Below the pieces are notes generated by a model. That model was not told where the DNA came from and ran no database searches. It was given only the letters and a program-made list of their open reading frames with translations. Below are positions 11,443-22,910 of a DNA stretch of 64,000 bases, piece after piece. This DNA is from Lichenostomus cassidix (taxonomy: Eukaryota; Chordata; Aves; Passeriformes; Meliphagidae), in the NCBI GenBank assembly GCA_008360975.2, contig CM039210.1:23521007-23585006 (forward strand), given 5' to 3'. Every line of letters begins with the position of its first letter. Positions within the stretch are counted from its first letter, which is position 1. A program made the position numbers and the translations under genes.

Positions 11443-13154
11443 ATGGGTTGTGGAAATTCCTGGCTGCCTGATCCTCAGACGGAGGTATATATTAACCCCC
11501 TGCTTCAGTTTCTCCCCCTTCCTCGGATCCCCCGCATTCCCCTTCAGACTTTCCTTCCCCTCAGTCTCTTCATCCCTCTAACCCTTTTAGAGGGGAACAA
11601 GAAACTGCATCCCGTCACCAGACGCCTGGCTGCCACCAGCTCCAGGGCGCTTCCTTGTCCCCCTCCTCCCCTCATCTGAGCGGGACTGGGCACCCTGCTC
11701 ATTCATCTAACCTAAACCCCTTCACCTCACTCTCTTTCTCCTCCCCTTCTCCCTTTACCGGACTGGACAAACATGGCGCCGACTGTGTGTCGACTCCAAA
11801 TAGCTCCTGGCATGTTATCACTGACCCGAGCTGCCCACAAAATGGTGGCGCTGAACCCCCCGGGGCAGCTCCTTCTCCCCATAATCCTTTTCGCTTTCCC
11901 GCTATGAGCCCTTCCATCACCTCAGCACCGCCCCCAAACCCTCCTCCCTCCGTGTCGTCATTCCCCGCCCCTATTACATCAGAGGGTGGGGCGGCAGCAA
12001 GGGAAAACCCCACCCCTGAGTTCCCAGGCTCGGGTTTCCACTGTGTCACCTACCGGGGCCGAAAGTGATGCTGCGGGGGGGCGTGAGTGTATTTGCTGAG
12101 CCGGCACATCATGGCCAGGAGGGCACCAGCCCTCCCCCACAGCATAATCACCCTGGCCAACCGAATGCTGTGAGCTGGCAGGAAATTCCATTCAGCCAGA
12201 TGAAAGAGTTGTGCAAAGCAGCGAAAGAACATGGGAAAGATTCCTCATATTTTCAGTCTTTTTTACAAACCATGTTAGCATCCGAGGTAAAATGCCCCCA
12301 AGATATCAAAGCAATTATAAAGAGTGTATTGACAAGTGCCCAATATAGGATGTGGGAAGAAGTTTGGAAGGAGAGAGCTCAAGCTCTAATTGGCCTATAC
12401 AAGAGGAACCCTGAGTGTCAAAACTTGACGCTTGACTGCTTGTGTGGGGAAGGAAGCTGTAAAAAGCCCCTTGATGAAATAGGTGCTTTATCCCCCTCTG
12501 TGTTATCAGATTTAGCCAAAGCTGCAGAGCAAGCCCTAAAGCTTGTCCCCACTACTTCTGCATGATTTCTACCTTACACCTCCATCACACAATACACTAA
12601 TGAGACGTTCATTGATTTTATTGATCGGCTTACTATCGCCATTGAAAGACAATTCATGGGAGAGAAGATTCAGGAGCAAGTTTTGTTAAAAAGCGCTATG
12701 CTTAACGCAAACGATCTTTGTAAACAAATTATCAGCGTTCTTCCTCCTAATCCTCCACTCACCATTAACCAGCTCATCGACGCCTGCATGCGAGTACCGG
12801 TAGACCTAAATTCAAATACCCTTTCCAAACCTTCTCCGGGAACCTCTAAAGCTTTCCCTGTGAACCAGAGAAAGCCACCTAAACCTCCTGCCACCCCTAT
12901 TGTCTGTTACCGGTGTAAGCAACCTGGTCACATTGCCAGATTTTGCCCTGTGTTCCCACTATCTACTAATGACAGTTCTGTGAGTTATGTGCCTGCAGAA
13001 CAGACGCCATCATATCCGACATATACCAATCAAGCCTACCAGCCAGGACCAGCGCAGCAGCCACCACCTCCTGCCTGCGCATTCCTAGCGCCGCCACCTC
13101 CTGCTCAACCGGCTTGGATTCCACCTCACACCGCAGGAACCCAGCCAAATAACT
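11443..13154 (+). pseudogene. gag: Gag polyprotein (matrix, Pro-rich region, capsid, nucleocapsid), frame-broken
   Basis: It starts MGCGNSW, with Gly at position 2 as for N-myristoylated matrix. The first frame stops at 11679; Pro/Ser-rich Gag continues at 11655-12068. Capsid follows at 12065-12565 (for example FSQMKELCKAAKEHGKD), then a stop at 12563. The C-terminal capsid and nucleocapsid lie at 12566-13154. One intact CCHC zinc knuckle (CYRCKQPGHIARFC) is present, followed by a Pro-rich tail. At least two frameshifts or stops separate domains that are otherwise well conserved. Confidence 0.8.
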
Positions 13155-13156
13155 GA

Positions 13157-13640
13157 TTGAAGAGCCCGGAGGGGCGTCGCGAGTAGACACAAGTAGCGTC
13201 GCTGCCTCATCAAACCAGCTCACAGTAACGACATCACTACAGGACGATAGACTGGACACTTCTAATTTGTTACAGGCCTGGTGGACTGAGCAAGTTAATT
13301 CACAGAGGCCTTATGCCACTTGCGTGTTATCAAACCAGGGCACATCTACATCAGTAAGGGGGCTAATCGATACGGGGGCAGATGTTACTATCATTTCTAA
13401 GAGCGTGTGGCCCTCACATTGGCCCTTGCAAAACACCACACAATCCATCAGTGGGGTGGGGGGGACATTCTTCTGCACAACAAAGTGCAGAGAGCATCGT
13501 CATCATAAGTCCTGATGGCACACCAGCCCAAGTCCGGCCGCTGGTAATGGATGCTTCATTCAACCTTTGGGGCCGAGACACCTTGTCTCAATGGGGGACT
13601 CAAATTCATATCCCATCTCTGGAGTCGGGATTTTAGCTGT
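13157..13640 (+). pseudogene. pro: Retroviral aspartic protease, frameshifted
   Basis: The catalytic motif GLIDTGADVTIIS is intact (about 13357-13395), followed by the flap region GVGGT, where a frameshift occurs. The C-terminal part (NLWGRDTLSQWGTQ) reads in another frame up to about 13640. No dUTPase-like domain precedes it, unlike proviruses Q and G. Confidence 0.75.
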
Positions 13641-15370
13641 GGCCACTGATGAGCGCACTACCCCACGCTTAAATTGGCTTAGTGAAACACCCGTGTGGGT
13701 AGATCAGTGGCCCCTTTCAAATGACAAATTAAGGGCTCTTGAGTCCCTTGTAGAGGATCAGCTTGCCAAAGGCCATATTATACCAACTAATAGCCCTTGG
13801 AACTCCCCCGTTTTTGTCCTCTGAAAACCTAATAAAAATGAGTGGAGGCTCCTCCACAACCTCCGTAAAATCAATGAGGTTATTGAGGACATGGGGCCTC
13901 TGCAGCCCGGGATGCCATCAGCGACCATGCTCCCCCAGGAGTGGAAGCTAGCAGTAATAGACATCAAGGATTGCTTCTTCCACATCCCCATTCATCCTGA
14001 AGACGCCCCTAGATTTGCCTTTTCAGTGTCATCTTTAAACCGTGAAGCCCCAATGTGCAGGTACCATTGGACAGTTCTGCCGCAAGGCATGAAAAACAGC
14101 CCCGCCATCTGCCAATGGTACGTAGCCAAGGTTCTCACCCCAGTCCGCCAGCAATCCCCAGGAGTGATGCTGTACCATTATATGGACTACATCCTCATTT
14201 GTGCGCCTGATGATGAACGTTTAAATGTTACTCTATCACTAACTTTTCGAGTTCTCCAAGAAGCAGGGTTCCAGATACATCTGGAGAAAATATAGTGCTC
14301 CTGCCCTGCTAAGTACCTTGGCCTGGTAATCAGGGAACAAACTATCTTGCCCCAGCAGCTTTCCATCCAGGACAATCCAGGGACCCTGCGGGAACTCCAT
14401 CAACTCTGCGGGTCCATTAACTGGGTTAGCCCACTGCTGGGGATCTCATCGGAAGACCTAGCCCCACGTTCAACCTACTGCGCGGCAGCGAGGATTTGGA
14501 CTCCCCGTTCCCTGACACCAGAGGCCCGAGAATGCATCGTACGTATACAAGATGCCATGACCCAGAGACAGGCACACAGAGTCAATCCACAACTCCCATA
14601 CCAGCTCATCATCTTGGGGGAAAAACAATACATACACGGACTGTTCTATCAGTGGGACAGTGAGCTGAAGGATCCACTACTGATCATCGAGTGGGTCTTT
14701 CTGCCTCACCAGGTTTCCAAAACTCTAACAACATTACAAGAGTTTGTATCAAGGGTAATTAAGAAAGCCAGGTCTCGGCTTTGTGCCCTGGCAGGCCAGG
14801 ATTTTGCATGCATTCAGGCACCATTCACAACCGATTATTTAGAACACCTAATGCAATTCAGTGAAAATTTACAATTTGCTCTAGAGGGATACTCCGGAAA
14901 AATTCAAATTAGTCACGGAAAACACAAATTGTTCAATACCAATTTTAAATTAATCCAAAAAACCAAATTAGCAGACACCCCTATTAAGGGAGCCCTGACA
15001 GTTTTCACAGATGGCTCCGGGTCTTCTCACAAGTCCATGGTAACGTGGAGAGATCCCAAAACACAGCAGTGGGATGCTGATGTCAAGGAGGTCTCCAGAT
15101 CTCCTCAACTTGCGGAGCTGGCAGCAGTTGTCAGAGCCTTCAAAAGGTTCCCGGAGCCCCTGAATTTAATCACAGATTCAGCCTATGTTGCTGGAATCGT
15201 ATCTAGAGCAGAGAATTCAGTACTAAAAGGAGTATCCAATTTAAAATTATTCTAATTGCTTTCAGAACTCATAGAAGTTCTATCCCACTGGGAGCAACTA
15301 TACTTTGTGATGCATGTGAGGTCTCACACCAACCTGCCAGGCCCGATTGCCAAGGGCAATAAAAGAGCAG
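13640..15370 (+). pseudogene. pol: Reverse transcriptase and RNase H
   Basis: RT fingers and palm are well conserved ([32 protein letters not shown]). The catalytic Tyr-Met-Asp-Asp reads HYMDYILIC, so the second Asp is lost. In-frame stops lie near 13822 (TGA) and 14293 (TAG), and a frame disturbance near 14470. RNase H at about 14990-15370 keeps its acidic residues (VFTDGSG, LAELAAV, ITDSAYV) but has a TAA at 15253. The Trp codons at LNW, DQW and SPW are intact here, a useful comparison for provirus G. Confidence 0.85.
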
Positions 15371-16446
15371 ACGCTTTGGCTGCCACTGTCATGAAACCAT
15401 CAGTCCCGGACACATTCACACAGGCTAAGCTGAGCCATCAGCTTTACCATCAAAACACCTCGGCCCTTGTGCGAATGTTTCGGCTGACCAAAGAGGAAGC
15501 CAAAGCCATTGTTAGCACCTGCCCTTCATGCTGTAAATACCAGGTTCCCTCCTGCAACCAGGGAGTTAACCCCAGAGGGTTACACAGCTGCCAACTTTGG
15601 CAGACAGATGTAACCCATGTTCCAGAATTTGGTAGACAAAAATATGGTCATGTCTCTTTTGACACGTTTTCAGGAGCCATGTATGCCTCAGCACATTCAG
15701 GGGAGAGGGCAACGGATGTCATCAAGCACTTCCTTTTAGCCTTCTCGACCCTAGGTGTGCCAGCAGAAATTAAAACAGACAACGGCCCTGCTTATATTTC
15801 AAAACAATGAAGAGAATTCTTTAAGAAATGGGGAATTGGGCACTCCACTGGGATCCCTCATTCACCCACAGGACAATCAATTGTAGAATGAGCCCACCAA
15901 ACCATCAAAAGAGTCCTTTCCCAGCAGCAGGGAGGAGCAGAGATCAATTCGCCTGTTGTGTGTCTCTGCATGGCTCTATTCACCATCAGTTTTTTAAATA
16001 ACTCCTTTGCTGAGCCTGTTCCCCCCGTATTCCGGCATTTTGCCAATGATACCAGGGCAAAATTAAAGGAGCAGCCACCAGTGCTGATCAAAGACCCAGA
16101 ATCCCAAGTCAGAGGCCCCTTCCCTTTGGTAACCTGGGGTAGAGGATATGCCTGTGTATCCACTCCTGCAGGCCCCCGGTGGATACCCAGCAAATGGGTG
16201 AAACCACACACTTCAGACCTTCCAGGAAAGCAGGTACATTTTGCCAAAAAAGACTATTTACCAGATTGGAAGACCCTCTCCACTGTGGCGTGGAAGAGAA
16301 GAAAAAAGAAAAGGTCAGATCAAAAATCAGAGATTAACCCAGATTCCTGGATAGGTATTCTACAGGCAGATTTATTTTCCACAGAAATTCCCCTCAGTCC
16401 GAGTGTGTCCTGCATCTCCCTGAATCTTTTGTTTGATGAACCCTAA
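15371..16446 (+). pseudogene. pol: Integrase
   Basis: The zinc-binding HHCC domain (SHQLYHQN, CPSC), the catalytic core (WQTDVTHV, KTDNGPAYI, QSIVE) and the C-terminal DNA-binding domain (GRGYACVST, IPSKWVKP) are all present. Stops at 15808 and directly after the catalytic Glu (about 15890) interrupt the core. The last frame runs to 16446 with a basic tail. No env frame follows. Confidence 0.85.
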
Positions 16447-16540
16447 CATGTAACTTTTTCATTCCCTCCCTATACAGAGATCCCTTTTTCTCCCATACTC
16501 CTTACATTGCGTTCCCATTTTTTCGTTTTTTGTAAACAGG

Positions 16541-17065
16541 AAAAGGGGAATTGCTGCAGTGGATTGGCCCCGTATAACTCCCTGCCTTTATCCAATTTAT
16601 GATTTATGTTCCAGAATGTTCCCCCACAAAACATTCCATTGGTTCAAAACTCTGTACCCTCCCTTGCAATACGGTCATTGGTGTGTACCCCTGTCCTTCT
16701 CCCTCGGACCTTCCCTGGTTGGCCCTCCGGGGCTGGACACGCCCCGTCTTCCCCCCCTTTTTAACGCTGTGCAGGCTCTAGTTCGGGGCTTTTGCGTTCC
16801 AGAATCCCGCTGCCTCAATGCCGACTCCCGTTCTCCGCCCTGCCTGCCTCCCCTGCAATCCTACAATAAACCTGCTGGAATCCCAAGCACAGAAGCCTAC
16901 GCCTCTTTTGTTTCTACTGCTTTCCCAATGCTCTACCATTCCCCTGGACGTGGGACCCGCCCGTGTGTGTCACAGCCGCGGCGCGCCCGGTCCCTGTTCA
17001 GCGTGACCGACCGCCTTTTGTTGCTGCTTTCGGCGATTGGCAGCTTTTCGGAGGGCAAAGCAGCG
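16541..17065 (+). repeat. Polypurine tract and 3' LTR of provirus K
   Basis: AAAAGGGGAAT (16541-16551) directly precedes the LTR start TGCTGCAG at 16552. The LTR ends AAAGCAGCG, so its terminal CA has mutated to CG. The 6 bp TSD follows. Confidence 0.85.
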
Positions 17066-17682
17066 CTTTGCAACTTTAACTCTTTATATGAGACTCCCAC
17101 TGGATCACAGCTTCCTCCAGGCATTCACTTGCTCTTCTGGCGTGGGCACTTCCCCACGGGCCGTGGGTGGATTTCTGCATCCTTGTGGAGTCCATGGGTT
17201 GCAGAGGGACCACCTGCTCCCCCCATGGTCTTCACCACAGCTAGCAGAGTGTTTTCAGCTCTGGCGCCTGGAGCATCTCCTGCCCCACCTTCTCCACTGA
17301 CCTTGGTGTCTCCATGTTGTTCTCCCTTCACATATTTTCACCTCCTCCTTCTCCTCCAGCTAAAAAGAAGTGCCCGCCTGCTTTGTTTTGAATTTTTCTT
17401 AAATATGTTTTCACAGAGGCGTAACTAACATCTCTAATTGGCCCAGGCTTAGCCGGCAGCATGTCCATCACCTTCAGAGCCATCAGAGATTAGCTCTGCT
17501 GGACTTGGTGAAAAACTTCCAGAACCTTCACGCAGGACACATAGGAGCCATCTTTGTGCCTCTCCCCATCCCTCAGACACTTCTTTAGGCCTACCACAAT
17601 AGCTTTTGAAGGGGTTAAATTTCTCTTAGATGTTAAAGATACTTTGCTGATGCTCTGAGCTAAGCAAAACCACCACACAAAC

Positions 17683-18423
17683 ATAACAAAACACTCTGGT
17701 CAACTTAATAAATAAATTATAATAAACCTCTAAAACATCTAACCATTACAAACAATTGCCCCTAAAAGCAGGCATGCTAATGCAAAACCTACTATTTCAG
17801 AACTCAGTGACTGATTTTCCAGTCCCTGTTCTAAAACCTTTTACAGAGTGACACTCTTACCTCTGTAGGTTTGACTCTGCTTTGAAACAGTCTTGCAAAC
17901 CACTCCTACACTGCCCCCATCTGACAGCGGTGAATATAGTGCTGAATTTTACCCTAGTGGCCAAAAGTGGAACCGCTATCATAGCTCTTAGTGGAAAACA
18001 TATTTATTATTGCTTAAGTTGTATTGTTTTAATTTCTTTAATAACCTTGAATGTTTAAGAATATACTCACCAGACAAAAGCTGGGTGTACCTGAACATGA
18101 GACAAGAAACCCTTCAAGCAACAGTGAGAAGGACTGTTCACTACCGGCACAGCTGGGAAAACTACTGCAACTCCTGCACTCCTGCAAACAAAAAAAGCCA
18201 ACTCCACACACAGAGAAGCCATACTGGACTTCACAGTAACTAATGAATTTGCTGTAATCAAAATGTTAATTGTAATATTGCTTACATTTTTATACTTACA
18301 GGTCAATGTTTACAATAATGCAATTTTGCTAATCAGCCATGCCAACAAAAACTAACAGGGTTGTTTTTCCTAAAACACACATACAGCAAATGTTACCTGA
18401 CCCTTGGAAGAAAATCTCCCATC
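17683..18423. other. A/T-rich region with possible decayed retroviral coding
   Basis: The plus-strand frame 18051-18239 is short and has no motif I recognise. It may belong with the coding remnant at 19190-19506, because the tandem LTR between them is a later insertion with a TSD. Confidence 0.35.
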
Positions 18424-18429
18424 TCATAC

Positions 18430-18805
18430 TGACGTAGCGGCGAGAGGGAACTCACGGCAGTCTCAATATGAGATATAGAGTAAGCTCCATTTTATTTCAC
18501 CAAACGAGAAACTTTTATATACTGTTACAGATGTTACTAATTATAGTTACACACGTATCTGCAGTTTGTTCTCACACATTCAGGGATCCTCCTGGTGACT
18601 CCCTTATTCTTTCTCATAACACTTTTGACTCCCTATTCTTTCCCATGACATTCTTCTCACAGCTCAGAAGGACAGCTGTGGTTCCCAGGTGTTAGTTTCT
18701 CATGACAGCTTGTTAGGATTTTTACTGAGGCCTGACTATGCTGAGGCTTTGTTCAGGTTTATTTTAGTTAACACAAGTTTTGCTGGAAAACTGTGTTTTC
18801 CAACA
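18430..18805 (-). mobile_element. LTR family L, first of a tandem pair
   Basis: 376 bp, TGTTGGAAAACACAG to CGCTACGTCA on the minus strand. It directly abuts an almost identical second copy with no sequence between. The pair shares one 6 bp TSD, TCATAC (18424-18429 and 19180-19185). AATAAA and a TATATAAG-type box are seen on the minus strand. The 6 bp TSD points to ERVK. Confidence 0.85.
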
Positions 18806-19179
18806 TGACGTAGCGGCGAGAGGGAACTCACGGCAGTCTCAATATGAGATATAGAGTAAGCTCCATTTTATTTCACTAAATGAGAAACTTATATACTGTT
18901 ACAGATGTTACTAATTATAGTTACACACGTATCTGCAGTTTGTTCTCACACATTCAGGGATCCTCCTGGTGACTCCCTTATTCTTTCTCATAACACTTTT
19001 GACTCCCTATTCTTTCCCATGACATTCTTCTCACAGCTCAGAAGGACAGCTGTGGTTCCCAGGTGTTAGTTTCTCATGACAGCTTGTTAGGATTTTTACT
19101 GAGGCCTGAGTATGCTGAGGCTTTGTTCAGGTTTATTTTAGTTAACACAAGTTTTGCTGGAAAACTGTGTTTTCCAACA
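18806..19179 (-). mobile_element. LTR family L, second of a tandem pair
   Basis: 374 bp. It differs from the first copy by a 2 bp deletion and a few substitutions. The junction reads CCAACA then TGACGTAG, so both LTR termini are complete. A third copy is at 59734-60106. Confidence 0.85.
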
Positions 19180-19189
19180 TCATACTAAT

Positions 19190-19506
19190 ACAAGCTGTGA
19201 CACTGAAATATTCGAATAATGGGAATTCCTACACCGAGCATATTTTCCAATAGTATTCTTCCCACCAGAAGAATGCTCCTTCTGGAAGAGAAAACAGTCC
19301 AAACCTTTATAAACCAACAAATCCTAACAGTAGACATAGTAACTGTTGAAACCTCCTGTATTCCCAGATGTCTAGAGGGACCAGGGGTGACTTCACACCA
19401 AAGAAGGAAGTTACCTGAACGTGGCCATGGGGTTATAGTAAAAATCTATCCCAAGTGTCATTCATATCTAGACGTAACTGGAAAAGGCATTTTAACAACA
19501 CACTGG
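19190..19506 (+). pseudogene. Unrecognised coding-like remnant upstream of provirus P
   Basis: An open frame at 19219-19548 starts MGIPTPSIFSNSIL. I see no defining motif. It is probably retroviral (env or pol), judging by context and by its continuity with 17683-18423 across the tandem LTR insertion. Not assigned. Confidence 0.25.
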
Positions 19507-20266
19507 TGTGGCAGGACGCTCACCCCTCCCCCTTCTCTCTCTCCCTGATCGGTCCCAAGAAATGGATGGCTCAGCTTTAGGTTGATAGCCTAATCAAGAG
19601 CTACCTGGTGCGGGTGACTGAAAGTCTGAAAAGACACTCCCCTGTGGAATGTAGAGAGAATGTGAGAAATTTTTAGTGACCACAAATACACACTTTTATC
19701 CTATAAAAAGCTCACGAATCTCAGAAAAGGTAGAAGCTTTCTACATGGACATTGGAGCGTGAAGTAAAGTCTTCTCCCCAGGGTTTGGATGCAGCCCTGT
19801 GGTTACTGCCCTGGGATTGGGTGAGGAATTCTAATGTATTCCAGCTCCAAAATTGGATTTGGTAAGATCATTGGTTTCCTAAATTGTATTATTCCGGCTA
19901 ACTTATAGGTACCTTTCTTAACTTGCATTTCACCTAGCACAAGCAAGCATTTCTTAACTTGCATCAAGCAAGCTTTTCTTAACTTGCATTTTTTAACTAC
20001 TTTTATAGTTCAAGCAAGCTTTTACCCCATAATTGCATTTTTAACTATTATAGTGTTGCAATTATGCATTCATTGTGTGTTTATGTGTGTCAATCTGTTC
20101 TATGTTTGTATGTTTGTTATTTTCTGTGTCTAATAAATGGTATTTTTAGACAAATCGGCCAAATATCAAAGAATCTTACAAACAGGACTAAGTCTTGGGG
20201 AACTAGCTATCTTAAAGCCTGGCAAACTGCAAAAACTCATAAAGCTCCTGTGTCCCATGCAAGACA
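19507..20266 (+). repeat. 5' LTR of provirus P
   Basis: Starts TGTGGCAGGACG and ends GCAAGACA. TATA-like CCTATAAAAAGC near 19702 and CTAATAAATGG (AATAAA) near 20130. Confidence 0.7.
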
Positions 20267-20482
20267 ACTGGTGGCCTATTCCAGACAATAAGGGATACTA
20301 TTGACTTTGCAGAAATCAAGCAAGAAAAGCTCTACTCCCTCAATGGCAAAAAATAAAAAAAATTTAAAAAAAATGCACCATTGCAACTGTAGTCCCAAAG
20401 ATAGACATCGTTGATAAATCAAAATTTCACAGAGGACACCTATGATCTTTTATAAAAAGATACAAACAGAAGTTAAATCCCT

Positions 20483-21007
20483 TAGTTGAAAGATCCTTGG
20501 GATTCCACAGATTTGTGAGTGTTCTTACCACAGTTAGGAGCGCCTGAATTAGAACAAGCAATAGTAAATATATCCAGAGTCATTGAAGAAATAGAAAGCC
20601 GGACAAACAATGCAATCAGTGCTTTGCAGCAAGAAGTTATCAGCCTCTCAAAGGTAGTCAAACAAAACCAAATGGTTTTGGATTTGCTTTTAGCCTCCAA
20701 AGGCGGGGTATGCACAATCATCAGCACTAGCTGCAGCATATACATAGATCAAACATTGAGAATACAAACTGATCTAGAAGAAAGTAAGAAAAACACTAAA
20801 GCCTTACATGAGATCCAGAAAGATCAAAAGACAAATGTATTTGATTGGATGACCTCATGGATTCCGAATCTAGATACAATCATGAGAAAACTAATTGGCG
20901 TAATAATTGTAGTTCTAAAATTAATGTTAGGTCTATGGATCATATTCCAAATTTGCAAAATTGAAACCAAAAATATATGTAAATCTGGCGATAACCATTT
21001 TCTCTAA
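20483..21007 (+). pseudogene. env: Env transmembrane subunit, gammaretrovirus-like
   Basis: The frame contains the heptad repeat, LDLLLASKGGVC (immunosuppressive-type segment) and CTIISTSCSIYID, the C-x6-C-C motif with Ser in place of the last Cys. A WMTSWIPNLD membrane-proximal region and a strong hydrophobic span (VIIVVLKLMLGLWIIF) follow, then a short tail ending at 21007. SU and the cleavage site are missing upstream. Open over about 160 codons, but not a complete glycoprotein. Confidence 0.8.
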
Positions 21008-21104
21008 AAATCTCAAAAGAATAGATTTAACTTTGTTCATGTAGCATTAGAACCTTATTTAGTACTATTGAAGTACTAAATTATTTGATAAATGATTTGA
21101 TCAT

Positions 21105-21424
21105 TTTAGTGATATATATATATATATATAAATATATATATATATCCTTTGTAGTTTCTACAAGTATTACTTTAGTGTATCTATACCTTTACTCTGATTG
21201 TCACAGTGGGAAAAAGGGACTTCACCCTAGATATAACTTAAATTTTATATGATTATGGAATCAGTTTTGATTATCTATTCCTACCTCTTCAGAAATAAAA
21301 ATGCCTAATTGGAATTACATTCTATGTAAGTAAAACAATTAAAATTCATTATGTCCCTTGAAACAACCAAACTATTATATATATATATAGATATATATAA
21401 ATAGATATATAGATATAGATATAG

Positions 21425-21457
<33 letters not shown>

Positions 21458-21475
21458 CGTATGTACGTATTTGTT
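21105..21475. repeat. AT and TATG/GATA microsatellites
   Basis: An (AT)n run lies at about 21112-21145. A second block at about 21377-21475 shifts from (TA)n and GATATA to (TATG)n. Both are in the interior of provirus P. Confidence 0.9.
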
Positions 21476-22104
21476 TAAATTATTTTAGAATTGTCTAACA
21501 CTTGATATGTTAAGCAAAAATATGTGAAACACTAAACTCCACTGAACAAGAAGACTGGTCTGAAAAGCACAAATGGAAGTGGAAGAGTCACTGACCATTA
21601 ATTGAACTTGTCCAGTTGCTGCAACCAAGGAGCTACCTCCATGGACTCTTCTTTGTTCCTGATTTGTAGCCTTTTCTCCTATAATCCTAAGACTCAAGAG
21701 ATGGAAAACAACCTCTCCCACATGGACTGATAACAACACAAGTGAAATAACTTGTTAAATTTTCTCCAATTACCATGAACACTCTGAAGTCAATGCCATA
21801 TCTTAGAATCTCTTAGTTTGCCACTAACAATTTTCCTTTCTAAATAGATATATTTGTGTTACATAACCTAATACATAAATACATAAGCTGAAGCAACAGC
21901 AGGTGCTTCTTATAAATATCAATAACATGTACAACATTTTCTGTTTTAAGGAAATAATACAACTTATGAAAACAATGTATATCAAAATATTCTGTGATGG
22001 TGCATACATATATGCAAGTGAGTATTTTATAGCATGGAGGCAAGCGATACCTGCACTATCACTCCATGAGATAAAAGACTGTGCCTTTGGTCACAGGGGT
22101 GGAA

Positions 22105-22910
22105 TGTGACAGGACGTCCGTCCCCCCCTCTCTTTCCCTCACAGAGAGCTGGCATATGGAAAGGCCCGGAGAGGGGTCAAAAAGGCCCAGCATGGGGTCA
22201 TTTCCTAGCACCCTAAAGTCTGAATTCCAACCAAGAGTCAACACCTTGGTATGGGAAAACAGATGTAGAAAGAGATTAAAGGAAACATTGTAGTGACCAA
22301 AGAAGTCACTGCTTTTACACGATAAAAGACACACAAATTATCCCAGAGGTAGGAGCTTTCTACACATACCCTGAAGTGTGCAGGAGCTTTTCCTCAGAGC
22401 TTGGATGCAACTCTGTGGTAACATTCTCGAGAATTGAGTGAAGGATTCTGAGGTATACTCCACCACCAAATTGGTGTTGGTAAGATACGTTGGTTCCTAA
22501 AGTGTGTTATTTCTTTGCTAGCTGTAATAATAGGTACCTTTTCAGGCACTGCATTTTCTCTACTAGTAGTTTCTTTTCTTTTCTTTTCCTTTTTTTCCCT
22601 TCCCTTCCCTTCCCATCCCTTCCTTCTTTTCTTTTCTTTTCTTTTCTTTTCTTTTCTTTTCTTTTCTTTTCTTTTCTTTTCTTTTCTTTCTGTGTATTAT
22701 GTAGTTTTGTCCCATGTCTTATGTCTGTTATTTTTGTGTCTAATAAATGATAATTTATGTCGTATTAGACCTAATCAGCCATTATTAAAGAACTTGCAAA
22801 CGAGACTGGGCCTTGGGGTGCTGGCCACTCCAATAAGAGCCACTGCCTGCTGCCAAAACACCTAAGCAAAAGGCAGAAACCTATCTAAGCTCCTGTCTCC
22901 ATTCGTAACA
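22105..22910 (+). repeat. 3' LTR of provirus P with (CTTTT)n expansion
   Basis: Starts TGTGACAGGACG after a purine-rich CACAGGGGTGGAA and ends CGTAACA. A long TTTTC/CTTTT repeat occupies about 22566-22690. CTAATAAATGA supplies AATAAA near 22742. The frames through the repeat are not genes. Confidence 0.7.

Larger units (their letters stand above)
10161..17065 (+). mobile_element. Provirus K: betaretrovirus-like ERVK without env
   Basis: LTRs of 515 and 514 bp with a perfect 6 bp TSD, CTTTGC (10155-10160 and 17066-17071), inside LTR B. Order: LTR, leader, gag, protease, RT/RNase H, integrase, polypurine tract, LTR. Only about 105 bp separate the integrase frame from the 3' LTR, so env is absent. 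The LTRs differ at many sites by eye (a few percent), so it is older than proviruses A and G. Several stops and frameshifts, plus a lost RT catalytic Asp, make it inactive. Confidence 0.9.
9434..17677 (-). mobile_element. Solo LTR, family B (ERVL-like), copy 2, split by provirus K
   Basis: Two parts, 9434-10160 and 17066-17677 (17066-17071 being the duplicated target of provirus K). The outer ends carry a perfect 5 bp TSD, CAAAC (9429-9433 and 17678-17682). Minus-strand LTR starts TGTGGTGGTTTTGC and ends CCCTGACA. A minus-strand frame at 17490-17684 and a following 51-codon ATG frame lie in U3; see findings. Confidence 0.85.
19507..22910 (+). mobile_element. Provirus P: decayed class I (gammaretrovirus-like) ERV, LTR-env-LTR
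   Basis: Two related plus-strand LTRs (19507-20266 and 22105-22910) flank a 1.84 kb interior that keeps only the Env transmembrane subunit. The LTRs are markedly divergent and no TSD is visible, so the element is old or rearranged. A primer-site candidate, TGGTGGCC, begins at 20269 and may be tRNA-Ile-like over its first eight bases. The rest of the interior (21008-22104) is A/T-rich with microsatellites. Confidence 0.7.

Noticed and set aside
10161..17065. G-to-A editing of provirus K
   Set aside because: Its stops include CGA-to-TGA and CAG-to-TAG types and a TAA, and its Trp codons in RT are intact, so ordinary decay explains them.
16559..17428. 289-codon plus-strand frame
   Set aside because: It runs through the 3' LTR of K and into LTR B; the same sequence in the 5' LTR is not open to the same extent and no domain is present.
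22490..22865. Phe/Ser-rich frames
   Set aside because: Translation of the (CTTTT)n microsatellite in the LTR of provirus P.
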